64,000 nucleotides of DNA from Bretschneidera sinensis. Lineage: Eukaryota; Streptophyta; Magnoliopsida; Brassicales; Akaniaceae. A program made the translations under genes and the position numbers. The stretch is from assembly GCA_023935145.1 (NCBI GenBank), contig CM043700.1, positions 62,645,620 to 62,709,619 of the forward strand, in the 5' to 3' direction. How positions within the stretch are numbered: position 1 is the first letter of the stretch; the number at the start of each line of letters is the position of its first letter. This document shows positions 23,693 to 34,463 of the stretch, piece after piece. The notes beneath the pieces were generated by a model. That model was given only the letters and a program-made list of their open reading frames with translations. It had not been told where the DNA came from and did no database searches.

Positions 23693-23947
23693 GAAGCCTT
23701 GGCGTCCTTCCAGAGTTCGGAGGGCTATCGTCTGGTCGTCGTTTTCGAGGGTGGCCAGCAGTACCTTACGTGGTTTATGGAGGCCAAGGGGAAGGCTGAG
23801 GCCATGTACCCGGAGCTTAACTTCTCCGCGTTGGACCTGCTGGGGCTCGAGGATGAGGAGCTGCTGGCTTCAGACGATGAGCCTGCCGACGGACAGGACC
23901 GTGACAGGCGATCAGGCACGGGGTCTCCTGCCCTTGGAGATCAGTAG

Positions 23948-24144
23948 GGCTTAGGTTGGGGGCACTCTGTCGTAGCCCCCCCTTTTTTGTGTTGTTTTGG
24001 CCCAGCCAGTTTTTGTGTTGTCTTTTGAGGTTGCTGGTGCCCTACTTTGCCTTGGTTTAGGTTTTTTGTTTTAGTCGGCAGAAAGATGTAAGTAAAGTCT
24101 TTAATATATATGAAACAAGACTGTTTACATAAGCGCAACACTAT
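23948..24144. other. Convergent 3' region between the aORF and Tat pol
   Basis: About 200 bp separate the aORF stop from the minus-strand pol stop (24147-24145). It is G/T-rich, with AATATATATGAA on the plus strand as a possible 3'-end region. On the minus strand AATAAA overlaps the pol stop codon. The two genes converge here. Confidence 0.5.
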
Positions 24145-26373
24145 TTATTGATAAAAACGTTGAAGATGTTCCGCATTCCAAGTACGAGGGATGGCTTTTC
24201 CGTTCAATTCTTCGAGTTCAAACGTGCCAGGTCGGCATACTCTTTTGATGCGATATGGCCCTTCCCAATTAGGGACTAGTTTGCCTGATTCTCGGGGCCT
24301 GGATACTTCGTTCTTTCGCAAGACGAGGTCATGAAGACAAAAACGTCTTACTTTTACTCTTGAGTTGAAGTACCTGGCGGCTCGCTGCTGATAAACGGCA
24401 AGTCGGATTTGGGCTTTGTCCTGGGCTTCATCGAAAAGATCGGCGTTCGTGCGAAGGGCTTCCTCATTGCTTCGTTCCTCGAAATTCTGAACTCGCAAGG
24501 AAGATACTCCTATTTCCAAGGGGATGACTGCCTCGGACCCATAAGTCATGAAGAAGGGGGTTTCCCCGGTGGGTGCTCGAGTCGTGGTTCGATATGCCCA
24601 AAGTATGTTGGGTAAATGGTCTGTCCACTGCTACTCTGCTTCGTCTATTCGCCTTTTAATGCCTTGCAAGATTGTTCGGTTGGTAACTTCAGCTTGTCCA
24701 TTTGCTTGCAGGTATCCGACCGAAGAGAAACGATGGTCAATGTGTAATTCATCGCAAAATGTTTTGAACCGAACACTGTAAAACTGTTTGCCGTTGTCTG
24801 TCACTAATACTTGGGGTACTCCAAATCGACATACGATTGATTTTCACACGAAGGCTCGGGCTTGAAAGTCCGTGATGCTGGCCAAGGGTTCAGCTTCTAC
24901 CTATTTTGTAAAATAATCTATTGCAACTATGAGGTACTTTCTTTGGTCGGTTGCTCCGGGAAAGGGTCCGAGAAGGTGTATTCCCCACATAGCGAAAGGA
25001 AGTGGACTGACTATTGGTGTCAAAAGGTTCGCTGGTTGACGTGGCACAGTGGCATACCGTTGACAGCTTTGACATTTGGTCACCAACTCCATGGCCGCTT
25101 CCCTCATCTTCGGCCAATAATATCCTTGACGGAGGATTTTGAATGCCAAGGCACGTCCCCCGAGGTGATTTCCACATATACCTTCATGGACTTCTCGAAG
25201 GGCGTAATTAGCTTCGGTCGGGTCAAGACACTTCAAGAAGGGCGTTGTCAACCCCCGCTTATACAGGTGATCATCCAGAATTGCGTATCGGGCGGCTCGA
25301 GACACAATCTTTCGAGCTTCGCTTTTGTTATCGGGCAGAATACCGTCACGTAGATATTCCAGGATAGGACTCATCCACGTTCTTTCACCAACCACGGGTA
25401 AGACCATTATTTCGTCGATACTAGGCATGGCTAAGGTTTCGAGGTAGACTGCTCGCCTGGACTCGAGCTGGCAAGATGAAGCAAGCCGGGCCAATGAGTC
25501 GGCCTTCGTATTTTCTGCCCGCGGAATCTGGTTTAGAGAAAAGACTTCAAACTGCCCAGCTAATATCTTTGCTGCTGCAAGGTAGCGAGTGATTTTTTCT
25601 CCTCGGGCCTCGAATTCGCCGTTCACCTGGTTCACCACTAGTTGGGAATCGCTATATACATGTAAATTTTGTACAGATATTACCTTGGCTAATCTCATGC
25701 CTGCGAGTAGAGCTTCATACTCGGCTTCATTATTCGACGCTGGAAACCCGAACCTCAGGGCGTACTCAATGGCGAAGTTATCGGGACCGCTCAGAATGAG
25801 CCCGGCTCCGCTTCCAGAGTCAGTAGATGATCCGTCCACATGAAGGGTCCAGCGTAAAGACGGGCTCGATTGACTAACATCCTGTGGAGATTCTTCTTCT
25901 GCTAAGGGCAAAGTAGTTTCCATGACAAAATCAGCTAGAGCTTGCGCTTTGATAGCTGTCCGAGGCCGATAACGGATGTCGAACTCTTCCAACTCTATTG
26001 ACCATTTGACCATTCTACCGGCAACATCTGGCTTGTGGAGTATTTGTCGAAGAGGCTGGTTGGTGAGGATTGTGATGGTATGGGCTTGAAAATAAGGTCG
26101 AAGCTTCCGGGCCGAAATCAACAGAGCATACGCCATCTTTTCGGTTGGAAGATATCTTTTCTCGGCATCATGAAGCACTTTGCTGACATAATACACTGGC
26201 TTATGTGTGCCTTCTTCTTCTCGTATTAAGACGGAGGCCACTACTTCGGGCCCAACCGAAAGATACAAGAAAAGGTTTTCGCCGGCTACTGGTTTGGTAA
26301 GCACGGGAGGCGTCCCCAAATATATTTTCAGCGCCCTTAAGGCTTCTTGACAAGCTTCGTTCCACACGAAGTT
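24145..26373 (-). pseudogene. Tat pol: two RNase H domains and integrase
   Basis: The frame from 26367 opens in a first, Ty3-type RNase H (FLYLSVGPEVVASVL...RYLPTEKMAYALL) that lacks the expected Asp. A second RNase H follows (HVDGSSTDSGSGAGLIL, NNEAEYEALLAG, VYSDSQLVVNQV), the extra archaeal-type domain known in the Tat clade. Integrase has HHCC (HEGICGNHLGG...CQSCQ). The first catalytic Asp is replaced by His (WGIHLLGPFP, codon 24978-24976); Asp in TDNG and Glu in GQAEVTN remain. Stops lie at 24901-24903 (after FTK) and 24844-24846. The last 134 residues (24549-24145) complete the integrase C-terminus. All pieces are in one frame. Confidence 0.92.
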
Positions 26374-27363
26374 CTAGGTCCGACGAATGGCTTTAAAAAA
26401 GGGAAGGCACTTCTCGGCAGATTTTGACATGAATCGGCTGAGGGCCGCTATTCTTCCAGTAAGGCGCTGGACGTCCATCACGGTCCGAGGTGGACTCATG
26501 TTAAGAATAGCATCGATCTTTTCTGGATTGGCTTCTATACCTCTGTGGGTGACCAGGAAGCCGAGGAATTTCCCCCCAGTGACTCCAAATGCACACTTCG
26601 TAGGGTTCAACTTCATGTGATGATGGCGGAGGATGTCAAAAGCTTCTTGGAGATCGGCCTCGTGGTCCTGTGTTTTGACGCTTTTGACCAGCATGTCGTC
26701 CACATATACTTCCATATTCCGACCCATCTGCTCTTTGAATATCTTGTTTACTAGCCTCTGGTAAGTAGCCCCCGCATTTTTCAAACCGAACGGCATGACC
26801 CTATAACAATAGAGGCCTTGCTCTGTGATAAATGTCGTCTTCTCTTGGTCAGGCGGGTGCATAAGGATTTGGTTATACCCGGAGTAAGCATCCATGAATG
26901 TTAACAGCTCATGGCCGGATGTTGTGTCAACGAGTTGATTAATCCGGGGCAAAGGAAAACTGTCTTTAGGACAGGCTTTATTGAGATCAGAAAAGTCTAT
27001 ACAAATTCTCCACTTGCCGTTTGCCTTTTTTACCATTACAACATTAGATACCCAATCCGGATAGCTCACCTCTCGGATGAAGTCAGCCGATCGTAATTTG
27101 TCAACTTCTGCCCGAACAACTACCTGTCGCTCAGGAGTAAACAACCTTTTCTTCTAGATGACCGGTTTGTGAGTCGGATCAACACTCAAGCGATGTACGA
27201 TGACATCCGGGCTGATTCCCGGCATATCGGCAGCAGTCCAGGCGAATAGATCTTGGTTGGCCCGTAGAAGGGCTAATAGAGATTCCTGAAAAGTACTGGA
27301 CAGGTTGGAACCAATTTGAACAGTTCTGGTGCTATCTTCGCCGAGGGGGATCGTGAGTACATC
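26374..27363 (-). pseudogene. Tat reverse transcriptase
   Basis: The frame 27144-26374 carries all main reverse-transcriptase motifs: WRICIDFSDLNKACPKD, FMDAYSGYNQI, CYRVMPFGLKNAGATYQR and the active site YVDDMLVKS (YVDD at 26706-26695). The connection upstream to the protease (27363-27157) reads sensibly but is bounded by stops at 27366-27364 and 27156-27154. Another TAG at 26376-26374 cuts it from RNase H. It is in the same frame as protease and integrase, so these are point nonsense mutations. Confidence 0.93.
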
Positions 27364-28233
27364 TTATCCGGGCCTACCTCGTAGGGTGCTTGCTTCATCC
27401 CTAAGGTCATCCAGTTCGAGTGGTAGGGCTTCCGTCTTTTTACCCTTTATTGAACTGAGATAACAGGATCTAGCGAGTCGTTGATCTCCTTTGATCTCGC
27501 CTACTCCATCTGCCGTGGGGAATTTGATTTTGAGATGATGGGTAGAGACAACCACTCGGAGTTTATTCAGCATGGGTCGTCCGAGTATCATATTGTAGGA
27601 GGAGGGTTGTCGAACAATTAACAAAGTGGAGTGTACAGTCGTTGTTTGAGGTGCCGTTCCCGCAGTTACTGGGAGAGTTATGCTGCCTTCTGTAAAGACT
27701 GGTCCCCCTGAGAAACCATAGAGTGGGGTGGAGACCAACTCTAGATGTGCATCGCCCAGATGCATTTGTTGAAAGGCATCATAAACGAGGATGTCGGCTG
27801 AGCTCCCGTTATCGACTAGGACTCGTCTTATCTCATGATTAGCCACAAGGAGTGAAATTACAACAGCATCGTCGTGTGGGATCTGCACTCCTTCCAAGTC
27901 TTCGTCCGAAAAAGAAATAGTGTCTCCGGTCCTAGGTCGTTTATGAGGTCCAGCGACAGAGGCTATTGACCTGGCATAAGACCTACTGCGAGCATGCGAC
28001 CCCCCGCCAGCAGCGAGTCCTCCATAAATGGTTTTGATAATCTTCGCCACGGGGACCTCCGGTTTTTTCTGGCTGGGCTCCCTATAACTTGGCCCTGGGC
28101 TCTTCCGTGCTGCCCTTGTAGGTCTGTTTCGCTCATAAGGACGTTCAGGGCTTCTACGCGATCGTTCATCACATTCCTCCTATCGTGGCCCGACGTATTC
28201 TTTTAGATGCCCCCGATTGATGAGGGCCTCGAT
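27364..28233 (-). pseudogene. Tat protease region
   Basis: The frame 28050-27364 (228 codons) contains the aspartic-protease site VLVDNGSSADIL, of the Tat DNGSS type, and YNMILGRPMLNK farther on. It follows an Arg/Ser-rich gag-protease linker. Stops at 28236-28234 and 28182-28180 separate it from gag in the same frame, and a TAA at 27366-27364 separates it from reverse transcriptase. Confidence 0.9.
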
Positions 28234-29525
28234 CTAATTTTTTAAGGCCTTACACTCTTCCGTATCATGGCTGAAGTTTCTGTGAAATCTACACCAAGTA
28301 TTTCGATCTGGGTTGAGGTTCGGCGGCCTTGGGGGCCATTGCAAGAGGTCTCTGTCATGAATCTGCATCAGAATGTTGATCCTGGAGGCATTCAGTGGTG
28401 AATAGCTACGGATTTGCCCCGGAGTTCTAGCCCTGGTTCCGTAGGCTGCAAGAGTCCGGGATCTATCCTCAAAAGGCCTGAGGGTTCTGAGTTTCTCCTC
28501 GCGAAATGGCCGTTTAGAGGGTTCGCAGCCGGGACTAGTGGGGCCTCTCTTCCTCCTTTCTGTGTCTCCTTCGCGTTCTCTTCGGAATGCCTGATCATCT
28601 TTCGCCAGCATGTATTTTTCGGCTCGCGCCAAGACTTCATTCATATCCATAGGCGGACGTCTGATGAGTTTTGAGCTGAAGAATCCGGATCTTAATCCAT
28701 TTTTGAATGCTAAGAGCTGAACATTGGGATCAAGGTCTGGGATCTCCCAAGCTGCAGTGTTGAATCTGGAAATATAGGTGCGAAGCTTCTCTCCTTTTGA
28801 CTGGACAATGTTAAACAGAGACTCCGAAGTTTTCTTGGGTCCTTTGCTGCTGATGAAATGTGAGGGGAAGGCATAGCTTAGGTCTTTGAAGGTGCGAATA
28901 CCTCCTTGTTTCAAGCGAGAATACCACGTCCCAGCCGCTTTCTCGAGGGTTAATGGGAATGCTCTGCACATCACAGGGTCCGAATGTCTATGGAGGGTCA
29001 TTGTGGTTCGGTAGTGCTGGAGGTGGTCCAAGGGATCGGTGGATCCATCGTAAAGTTTGATTTGTGGCATCCGAAAATTGAGTGGGAGGGGGCGTCAAGG
29101 ACTTCTTGTATGAAAGGTGGGTCCTGTACATCGAGATCATCGCTAATACTGTGGCCGCGTTCTTTAAACGCCTCATTGATTCGTCCCTCTATGTCCTCGA
29201 TCCGGTTGCCAAACCCTTCGCTGTTCTTGGGCATGGGACTCTCTCTGAACTTAGCTGGGGGAGGTGAGTGGGTCGCCGAGCAGACATCCGCTGGTGGGCG
29301 GCGGTCAGTGGAACCATTGTGGCCTGGTTCCTGCGATGGGAGTGGCAGGGTCTGCTGAGGTCGCCTGCGAACTTCGGCCGCCAGATCGGCCACTAGGTGT
29401 GCGAGCTCTGCGAATTGCGCCTGGAGCGTGCCTTCATTCAGGTGAACCTCGGGTTCGGCTGAAGAACTGGCTCCCGATCGTAGCACGCGAGCGCCTAGAT
29501 CCCTGGCGGGTGTTTTTGGAGGCAT
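28234..29525 (-). pseudogene. Tat gag, with a frameshift
   Basis: ATG at 29525-29523 starts MPPKTPARDLGARVLRSG, 59 bp after the primer-binding site. The first frame runs to 28998. The main gag domain (KLYDGSTDPLDHLQHY, AGTWYSRL, FHRNFSHDTEECKALKN) is in another frame from about 29100 to 28234. The frames overlap at a run of five G on the plus strand (29088-29092). One missing base there explains the break, because the shifted reading continues naturally as LPLNFRMPQIKLYDG. The Cys/His end is the degenerate knuckle usual in Tat gag. Confidence 0.9.
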
Positions 29526-29580
29526 GCTAACAGGAGTTCTTTAGACTTATTCACTATTACTGTCAGCGAGAGATGTGGTT

Positions 29581-29597
29581 TCCCACGGACGGCGCCA
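29581..29597 (-). other. Tat primer-binding site
   Basis: The minus strand reads TGGCGCCGTCCGTGGGA, three bases after the 5' LTR. This type is shared by Tat-clade elements. Confidence 0.88.
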
Positions 29598-29600
29598 ATC

Positions 29601-30290
29601 TGTTGATGCCAAATATGTGCGTTGCTGAGCTGGAGGTTTAGACTATAGAAGTACCTGCACAGGGAAAGGGAGAGTAGCTATTGGGGTCGACGGAGGGGAT
29701 GCCTCCGAGGATGCTCCGATGCTTAAGTTAGAGAAAGCTCAAAGTGTATGTGTTTTCAAGTGAAAAACTAACTGTCCTTTGGACTACTTACCAAGTCCCT
29801 TTTATAGAGTTTCGGAGGCGGTGATGTTCGGAGGAGGTAGTGGGCCAGGGCGGCTGTGACAGGATACCCCAGCTGGGTTGGGTAATGATGCCTATGAGGC
29901 CCAGCTAGGAAGCTGAGAACCGTTCAGTAGGGCTTTTGCCTTGCTGGCTTACTCCAGAGCCGTCTATGAGTTAAGACGGTGTTTTTCCCTGACGTCCCAA
30001 CTTGGTTGGGTAATGATGGTCCGGAGGGCGGTGGTGACGTGGAAGCCCAGCTGGGGGCCAAGATGCACTGAAGGGCGGTGGTGACGTGGAGGCCCCGCTG
30101 GAGGCAATGATACCCTGAAGGGCGGTCATGACCTGGAGGCCCAGCTGGGGGCAATGATGCCCTGAAGGGCGGTCATGACCTGGAGATCCAACTGTCTGGG
30201 CCTGGATTGCCCGCGTGTCTCTTTGAACTCTGGGATCACGATGATTCACGTGTCGTCATCCTATGGGAGAGTCGTATTTTGGTAGTATCA
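29601..30290 (-). mobile_element. 5' LTR of the Tat element (690 bp)
   Basis: Same ends as the 3' LTR. It is longer by 16 bp at 29821-29836 and differs at about eight single positions. The minus-strand TATA box CTATAAAAGGG is at 29797-29807. The G-box seen in the 3' LTR has lost one base here (TTCACGTGTC). It is followed by CGACC (30291-30295). Confidence 0.93.
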
Positions 30291-30295
30291 CGACC

Positions 30296-30697
30296 AAATT
30301 TTAAATAATAATTAAGAAGCTCTAATCCTTTGAGAACAACTTGTAAACAGTGATTGAAAAAAAAATGATTAGTGATTTTTAATTCTTTTTGAAAAAATCA
30401 AAATTTTATTATATAAAAATAACGTTCGATTTTTATGGTGTGTGTGAGTTATTTTTCAAATTTATCTATAAGCTATTTTCTGATTTTAAGTGGATTATAG
30501 TAATATTTTAAGTTTATATATATTATGAATAATAAGATAATACAGATTTATATCGCAATCAAATCAATCATTATATTACGTATTTGTATATCTGGTAGTT
30601 TCAACTTTCAATAAAAAAAAAAACTAGTGACTCACGTGATTATTTCTACAATATATTAATTTATTCTAATTCTAATTTATTATTACATATATGCTAA

Positions 30698-30743
<46 letters not shown>

Positions 30744-30925
30744 CTTATTTCATGCACATTTTTTGTCAACTTTGAGTTGTACATTATTTTGTTTGAAAAA
30801 AAAAGGAATAAAGTGAAGAGTATAATAATAATAAAAGAAAAAAAAAAGACCTAGCATACCATGATAAGCACACCTGATGGGTAGTAGGCCCAAGTACCCA
30901 ACATTGTGGCCAAAAGAGACATGCA
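30296..30925. other. AT-rich flank with (TA)n at 30702-30742
   Basis: Host flank right of the Tat element. Apart from the microsatellite and A-runs I see no gene or element. Confidence 0.6.
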
Positions 30926-30933
30926 CTTGCAGG

Positions 30934-31352
30934 TATTTGTGGACTCGAGCCGAGTAAAATTCGAGCTAAGGCGAGCTCGAGCTTGGTTTGTGAGTAAAAT
31001 ATTTATTTGAATTGAATTGAGTTAAGAAAGTTGAACTCGAATTTGACTCATAAGGTGAAATTCAGGCTCGAGCTTGGCTCGTGAGGCAGTTCGAACAAGA
31101 AACCGAGCTTTTTGAAATAAAATAATAAATATTTTTTTTGAAATAAAATAGAAAAATAGTTTATATATTTTTCAAATAAATATATATTAAATATATAAAA
31201 AAATATAGTATGTATATAATATTTATTTAATTTATTAATTAAATCACAAATCGAACTCAATTTAATCGAGTTTCAAGTCGAGCTTTTCGAATCAAGCCTC
31301 TCGAGTCGAGTCTCTCTAGCAAGTTGAGCTGCTCGACTTAGTTTCACCTCTA
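30934..31352. mobile_element. hAT-type MITE, copy 1 (about 419 bp)
   Basis: It begins TATTTGTGGACTCGAGCC and ends in the inverted complement of TAGAGGTGAAACTAAGTCGA. It is rich in GAGCTCGAGCTTGG-type motifs. The flanks CTTGCAGG (30926-30933) and CTTACAGA (31353-31360) look like a decayed 8-bp target duplication, as expected for hAT. A second copy at 45518-49843 has the same ends. No transposase is present, so it is non-autonomous. Confidence 0.7.
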
Positions 31353-31966
31353 CTTACAGATCTTTGAACTTTTACCAAAAAAAAATATCGACTTTGAGGA
31401 CTTCGAGCAAAAATGACAATACATGAGTATGTGGGAACAAAAATGAATTCAACAAATTTTATCGAATTTATTTATAATTTTATATTTAGAATAATAAAAA
31501 ATTATTAAATTTATTTATAAATAAATAAATTATTAAATTAAGTTAATGTATCGTAAATAAAATAATTAAGTGATCAATTATCTCAAAAACATAATTTAAA
31601 CGAGAAAGGACTCAACATGTTATAAATTTTAACAATATTTGTTCAAGTACTTTGGCTTCACTATAAAATACTAGTACGAACTCGTAATTAGACTAAAATC
31701 TAAGGGATGAAAAAAGTAATTTACGCTTTATATCACTATATTTATTAAGTTATAAGAAAAAAATCAAATGACAAGGCTGGAGAAGGTTGTAGACTTGAAG
31801 TACGGTCAAATAAAATTCAATCTACAGATATAAAAATTAGTTATCATACTCCTCACTCCTCAAAGTGCTACTCTTAAAATTGATTGAGAGGGAAAATCAA
31901 ATTTTAGTAGAGTTTATGATTTTGTTTCTTATAAATAGAAGAAAAGTCAAACACTATTAAAAATGT

Positions 31967-32310
31967 TTAATTATAAAAAATACTTTGTGATTGATTGTAT
32001 TTTCAAAAAATACTCTAGAGTTTTTTTTTTGTGGTGAAAAATACAATATGATGACTCTATTTTTTAAAAAAATACCCAGAATTTTTTTTTTGTGATAAAA
32101 AATATCATGTGATATGTTTTTGTTAGTAAAAGATATTCTATGGTATGTTTCTGTTAGCCAAAAATACCATATGATATGTTTCTTTTAGTCAAGCAAAAAG
32201 TATTTTTTTTTTGTTAATACAAACATACTATAAGGTATTTTTTGCCACAAAAAAAACTTCGAAGTATTTTTTGAAAATGTTGTCAACCATAAGATATTTT
32301 TTGTAATTAA
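31967..32310. mobile_element. Foldback/MITE-like element with about 75-bp inverted ends
   Basis: The left end TTAATTATAAAAAATAC... and the complement of the right end TTAATTACAAAAAATAT... match for about 75 bp, including TTTTCAAAAAATACT and TTTTTTTTGTGG. The middle has several ATATGTTT-type repeats. No coding capacity. The superfamily is not determined and no target duplication is clear. Confidence 0.6.
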
Positions 32311-32610
32311 GCCTAAAAAGTGGTTCAAAGATGATTCCTGTTTTTAAAAGACTGTTTTCAATGTTGTTTTATAAAACACTAAACAATTTTATATCTTCAT
32401 TATTTTTTTTACTATCACTCTTAAAAACAGTTTTATGATATGATTTCTGTTTCTAAGAAACTGTTTTCAATGTTATTTTACCAAACATAAAATTGTTTAT
32501 AGTTTTACTGTCATTTTACCGTAAGCCACTTAAAAAACCATAAACTATTTTTACTACCAAGTCAAACAGAAACCACATGTTTGGATGAGTTTATGAAATT
32601 GTTTTGTTTC
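32311..32610. other. AT-rich spacer with an internal direct repeat
   Basis: AGACTGTTTTCAATGTTGTTTTA (near 32349) recurs as AAACTGTTTTCAATGTTATTTTA about 120 bp later. No gene is seen. Confidence 0.4.
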
Positions 32611-33345
32611 TGTAAACTGATGTACAAACTCAAGAGGAGGGGTGAATTGGGTTTTAAAAAACTTTTTGCAATTAACAATTTAAGCAAACAACAAATAACT
32701 TGCTTGAAATTAAAGGAGTAAAGGAAGAGGATATACAAACTCCGTTTATAGTGGTTAGACAATATCATAATTACTCCGACTCTACGTCCACTTTTTTCAA
32801 GGAACCTTCTTGAAGCAATCCATTAAGAATAGTCAAGCAACTTCTCGGATATTGCCCAAACCTTACAATAATCTCTTTCACAAGAAAATTACAAGGAAGT
32901 ATTTAATACCTAAACACTCTAAGAGTTACACCAACTCTTTCTTTCTACAATGATAGGAATTGAATGTAGAAGAAAATAAAATAGACTTGAATTTAATGCT
33001 TTTACAAAGAAAAATATATCTCTTTTAAAAGTACAAAGCTTTTAAAAATGACTTATAAAGGATTTGAAAAGCTTTTAATAATATCAAATGAGAATATGAA
33101 GATTTTTAATGCTCTTGTGTGCTTTAATTCTTATTTATGATTGGTTTTTATTGATGGAGAGTCTATTAGCCATTACTCTTCAAAAAATCTTGGAAGTGGT
33201 TTGGTGCATTAAATAAACCGAACAAACATTTCAAATTTGAAACATTATTGTTATTTTTTAACGTTCAGTTGACTGGATGTTTGTTCAGTCAACTGAATCA
33301 TTATTAAAAATCTTAATAAGTATTAGATATTTCATTCAGTCGACT
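32611..33345 (-). mobile_element. Truncated copia LTR, minus orientation
   Basis: It starts TGTAAACTGATGTACA on the plus strand, matching the inverted U5 end of the LTR at 34464-35443. It continues through the same 'GGTGAATTGGGTTTT' and 'CTACGTCCAC' segments to decayed TTCAGTCGACT palindromes near 33255-33345. The outer (U3 start) end is missing. It is a lone fragment of the same family, inverted relative to the next copy. Confidence 0.8.
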
Positions 33346-34463
33346 AACTGAATGAAGGGTACTTAGAATTAATGGTTATGCGATGTCACTGCGATCTTTA
33401 TACATGTCATATGTGTTCAATTTAAAATTTTTACTAATATGTTTTTTCAAATTTAAAATTTTTATTGGAGAATTCCTAAAGTTGTAAAGTTGGAATTAGT
33501 GTAATTAAAAATGTCTAATGTAAATTGAGACTAAAAAAATTGTAATCAGAAAAAATATAAAATTATATTCTTTGATATATCAATTTTTTGTATGCTTCTG
33601 TTACCGCGTTGAATGGATGTGATCATCATGGTATAAAAATAATAATTGATTTCCCTCGTCAAAAGTCAAAAAAGGGTGGAAAAGACGTGTGTTTGAAATT
33701 TCCACACAGTTTAACACGTAATATTCTTCTGTATTGCTTATTTTTTTTTTTTTATGGAGGGTCGGACAAGCAAGCTCCACAAATTATGTCGGCCGTATGG
33801 CTTTGTGTCGGCCATATGTCTTGATAGCCATACGGCACTCACCGAACGAGGGGGACCGCGGCACATTTAGTCAACCGACCTTTTTTAGTATTGCTTCTTT
33901 TATGAGTTAGGAAACTGGTTTTTAACTAAACGAAAAGAAAAAAATTTAAGCAGTGAAAACAGTAGCTAGCAGCCTACCACCGTTTTCTTTAGATTAAATA
34001 AAAAGAAATGGTTATGAATTGAATTATGCCCAAATCACACAAGTAATAAACATTAGGTAAGAAAATGTTGCAAACTAGTAGCTAGCAGCCTAGCACCGTT
34101 TTCCCTTTTTTTTTTTATTGACGATGGGAATTATATAATCAAACCGATGAAGAGTTATTACAACTCTGTCTAATGATCCAAATGGTTTATGGTTTTGTTT
34201 ATAGATTTTGGAATATTTATGATAAAATAATAGTGAAATTTTAAATTATTTAATGTTTGATAAAACAGCAATAAAATAGCTTTCTAAAAAACTAAAATCA
34301 TTTCATTAAACATTTTTTTTAAAAGTGATACTAAAATAATAATGGAGCTATAAATTGTTTGTTTTTGTTAAAATAGTAGGGAAAATAGTTTCTCATAAGC
34401 AAAAACCATTTCATAACCCTTTTTTTTAAAGAGAGTTTGATCTAGTTTCTTTTTATAAGAAAA
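33346..34463. other. AT-rich spacer; 27-bp direct repeat
   Basis: AGTAGCTAGCAGCCTACCAC (33961) recurs with one change at 34077, a period of 116 bp. A short GC-richer patch with GTCGGCCGTATGGC and its near-inverse GCCATACGGC lies at 33790-33836. No gene is recognised. Confidence 0.45.

Larger units (their letters stand above)
10554..23947 (+). pseudogene. Tat antisense extra gene (aORF), putative gypsy-type transposon domain, split by Athila
   Basis: Exon 1 is 10554-11517; intron 11518-11619 (GT-AG); exon 2 is 11620-12059; intron 12060-12132 (GT-AG); exon 3 is 12133-12413, resuming at 23698 and ending at the stop 23945-23947. With the Athila and one duplication copy removed the frame joins without a break, giving 644 residues. 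Residues about 157-210 (AGLRFPLHPYF...NSVRLIMAFI) resemble the Pfam family 'putative gypsy type transposon' (Transposase_28). The N-terminus is Ser-rich and acidic. Exon 2 is basic, with a KKRPRAP nuclear-signal-like run. Exon 3 encodes an Ala/Glu coiled coil, and the C-terminus is acidic. It is antisense to gag-pol. The role is unknown; the gene is now physically interrupted. Confidence 0.82.
7495..30290 (-). mobile_element. Complete Tat-lineage Ty3/gypsy retrotransposon with a nested Athila
   Basis: Two LTRs (7495-8168 and 29601-30290, both minus orientation) are flanked by identical 5-bp duplications CGACC at 7490-7494 and 30291-30295. From right to left: LTR, primer-binding site TGGCGCCGTCCGTGGGA, gag, protease, reverse transcriptase, two RNase H domains, integrase, an antisense extra gene, a 49-bp tandem array, polypurine tract, LTR. 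Two RNase H domains plus an antisense ORF between pol and the 3' LTR are known marks of the Tat/Ogre/Retand clade. Without the 11,279-bp Athila and its 5-bp duplication the element is about 11.5 kb. The LTRs differ by about eight substitutions and one 16-bp indel (29821-29836). Gag-pol is dead. Confidence 0.93.
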
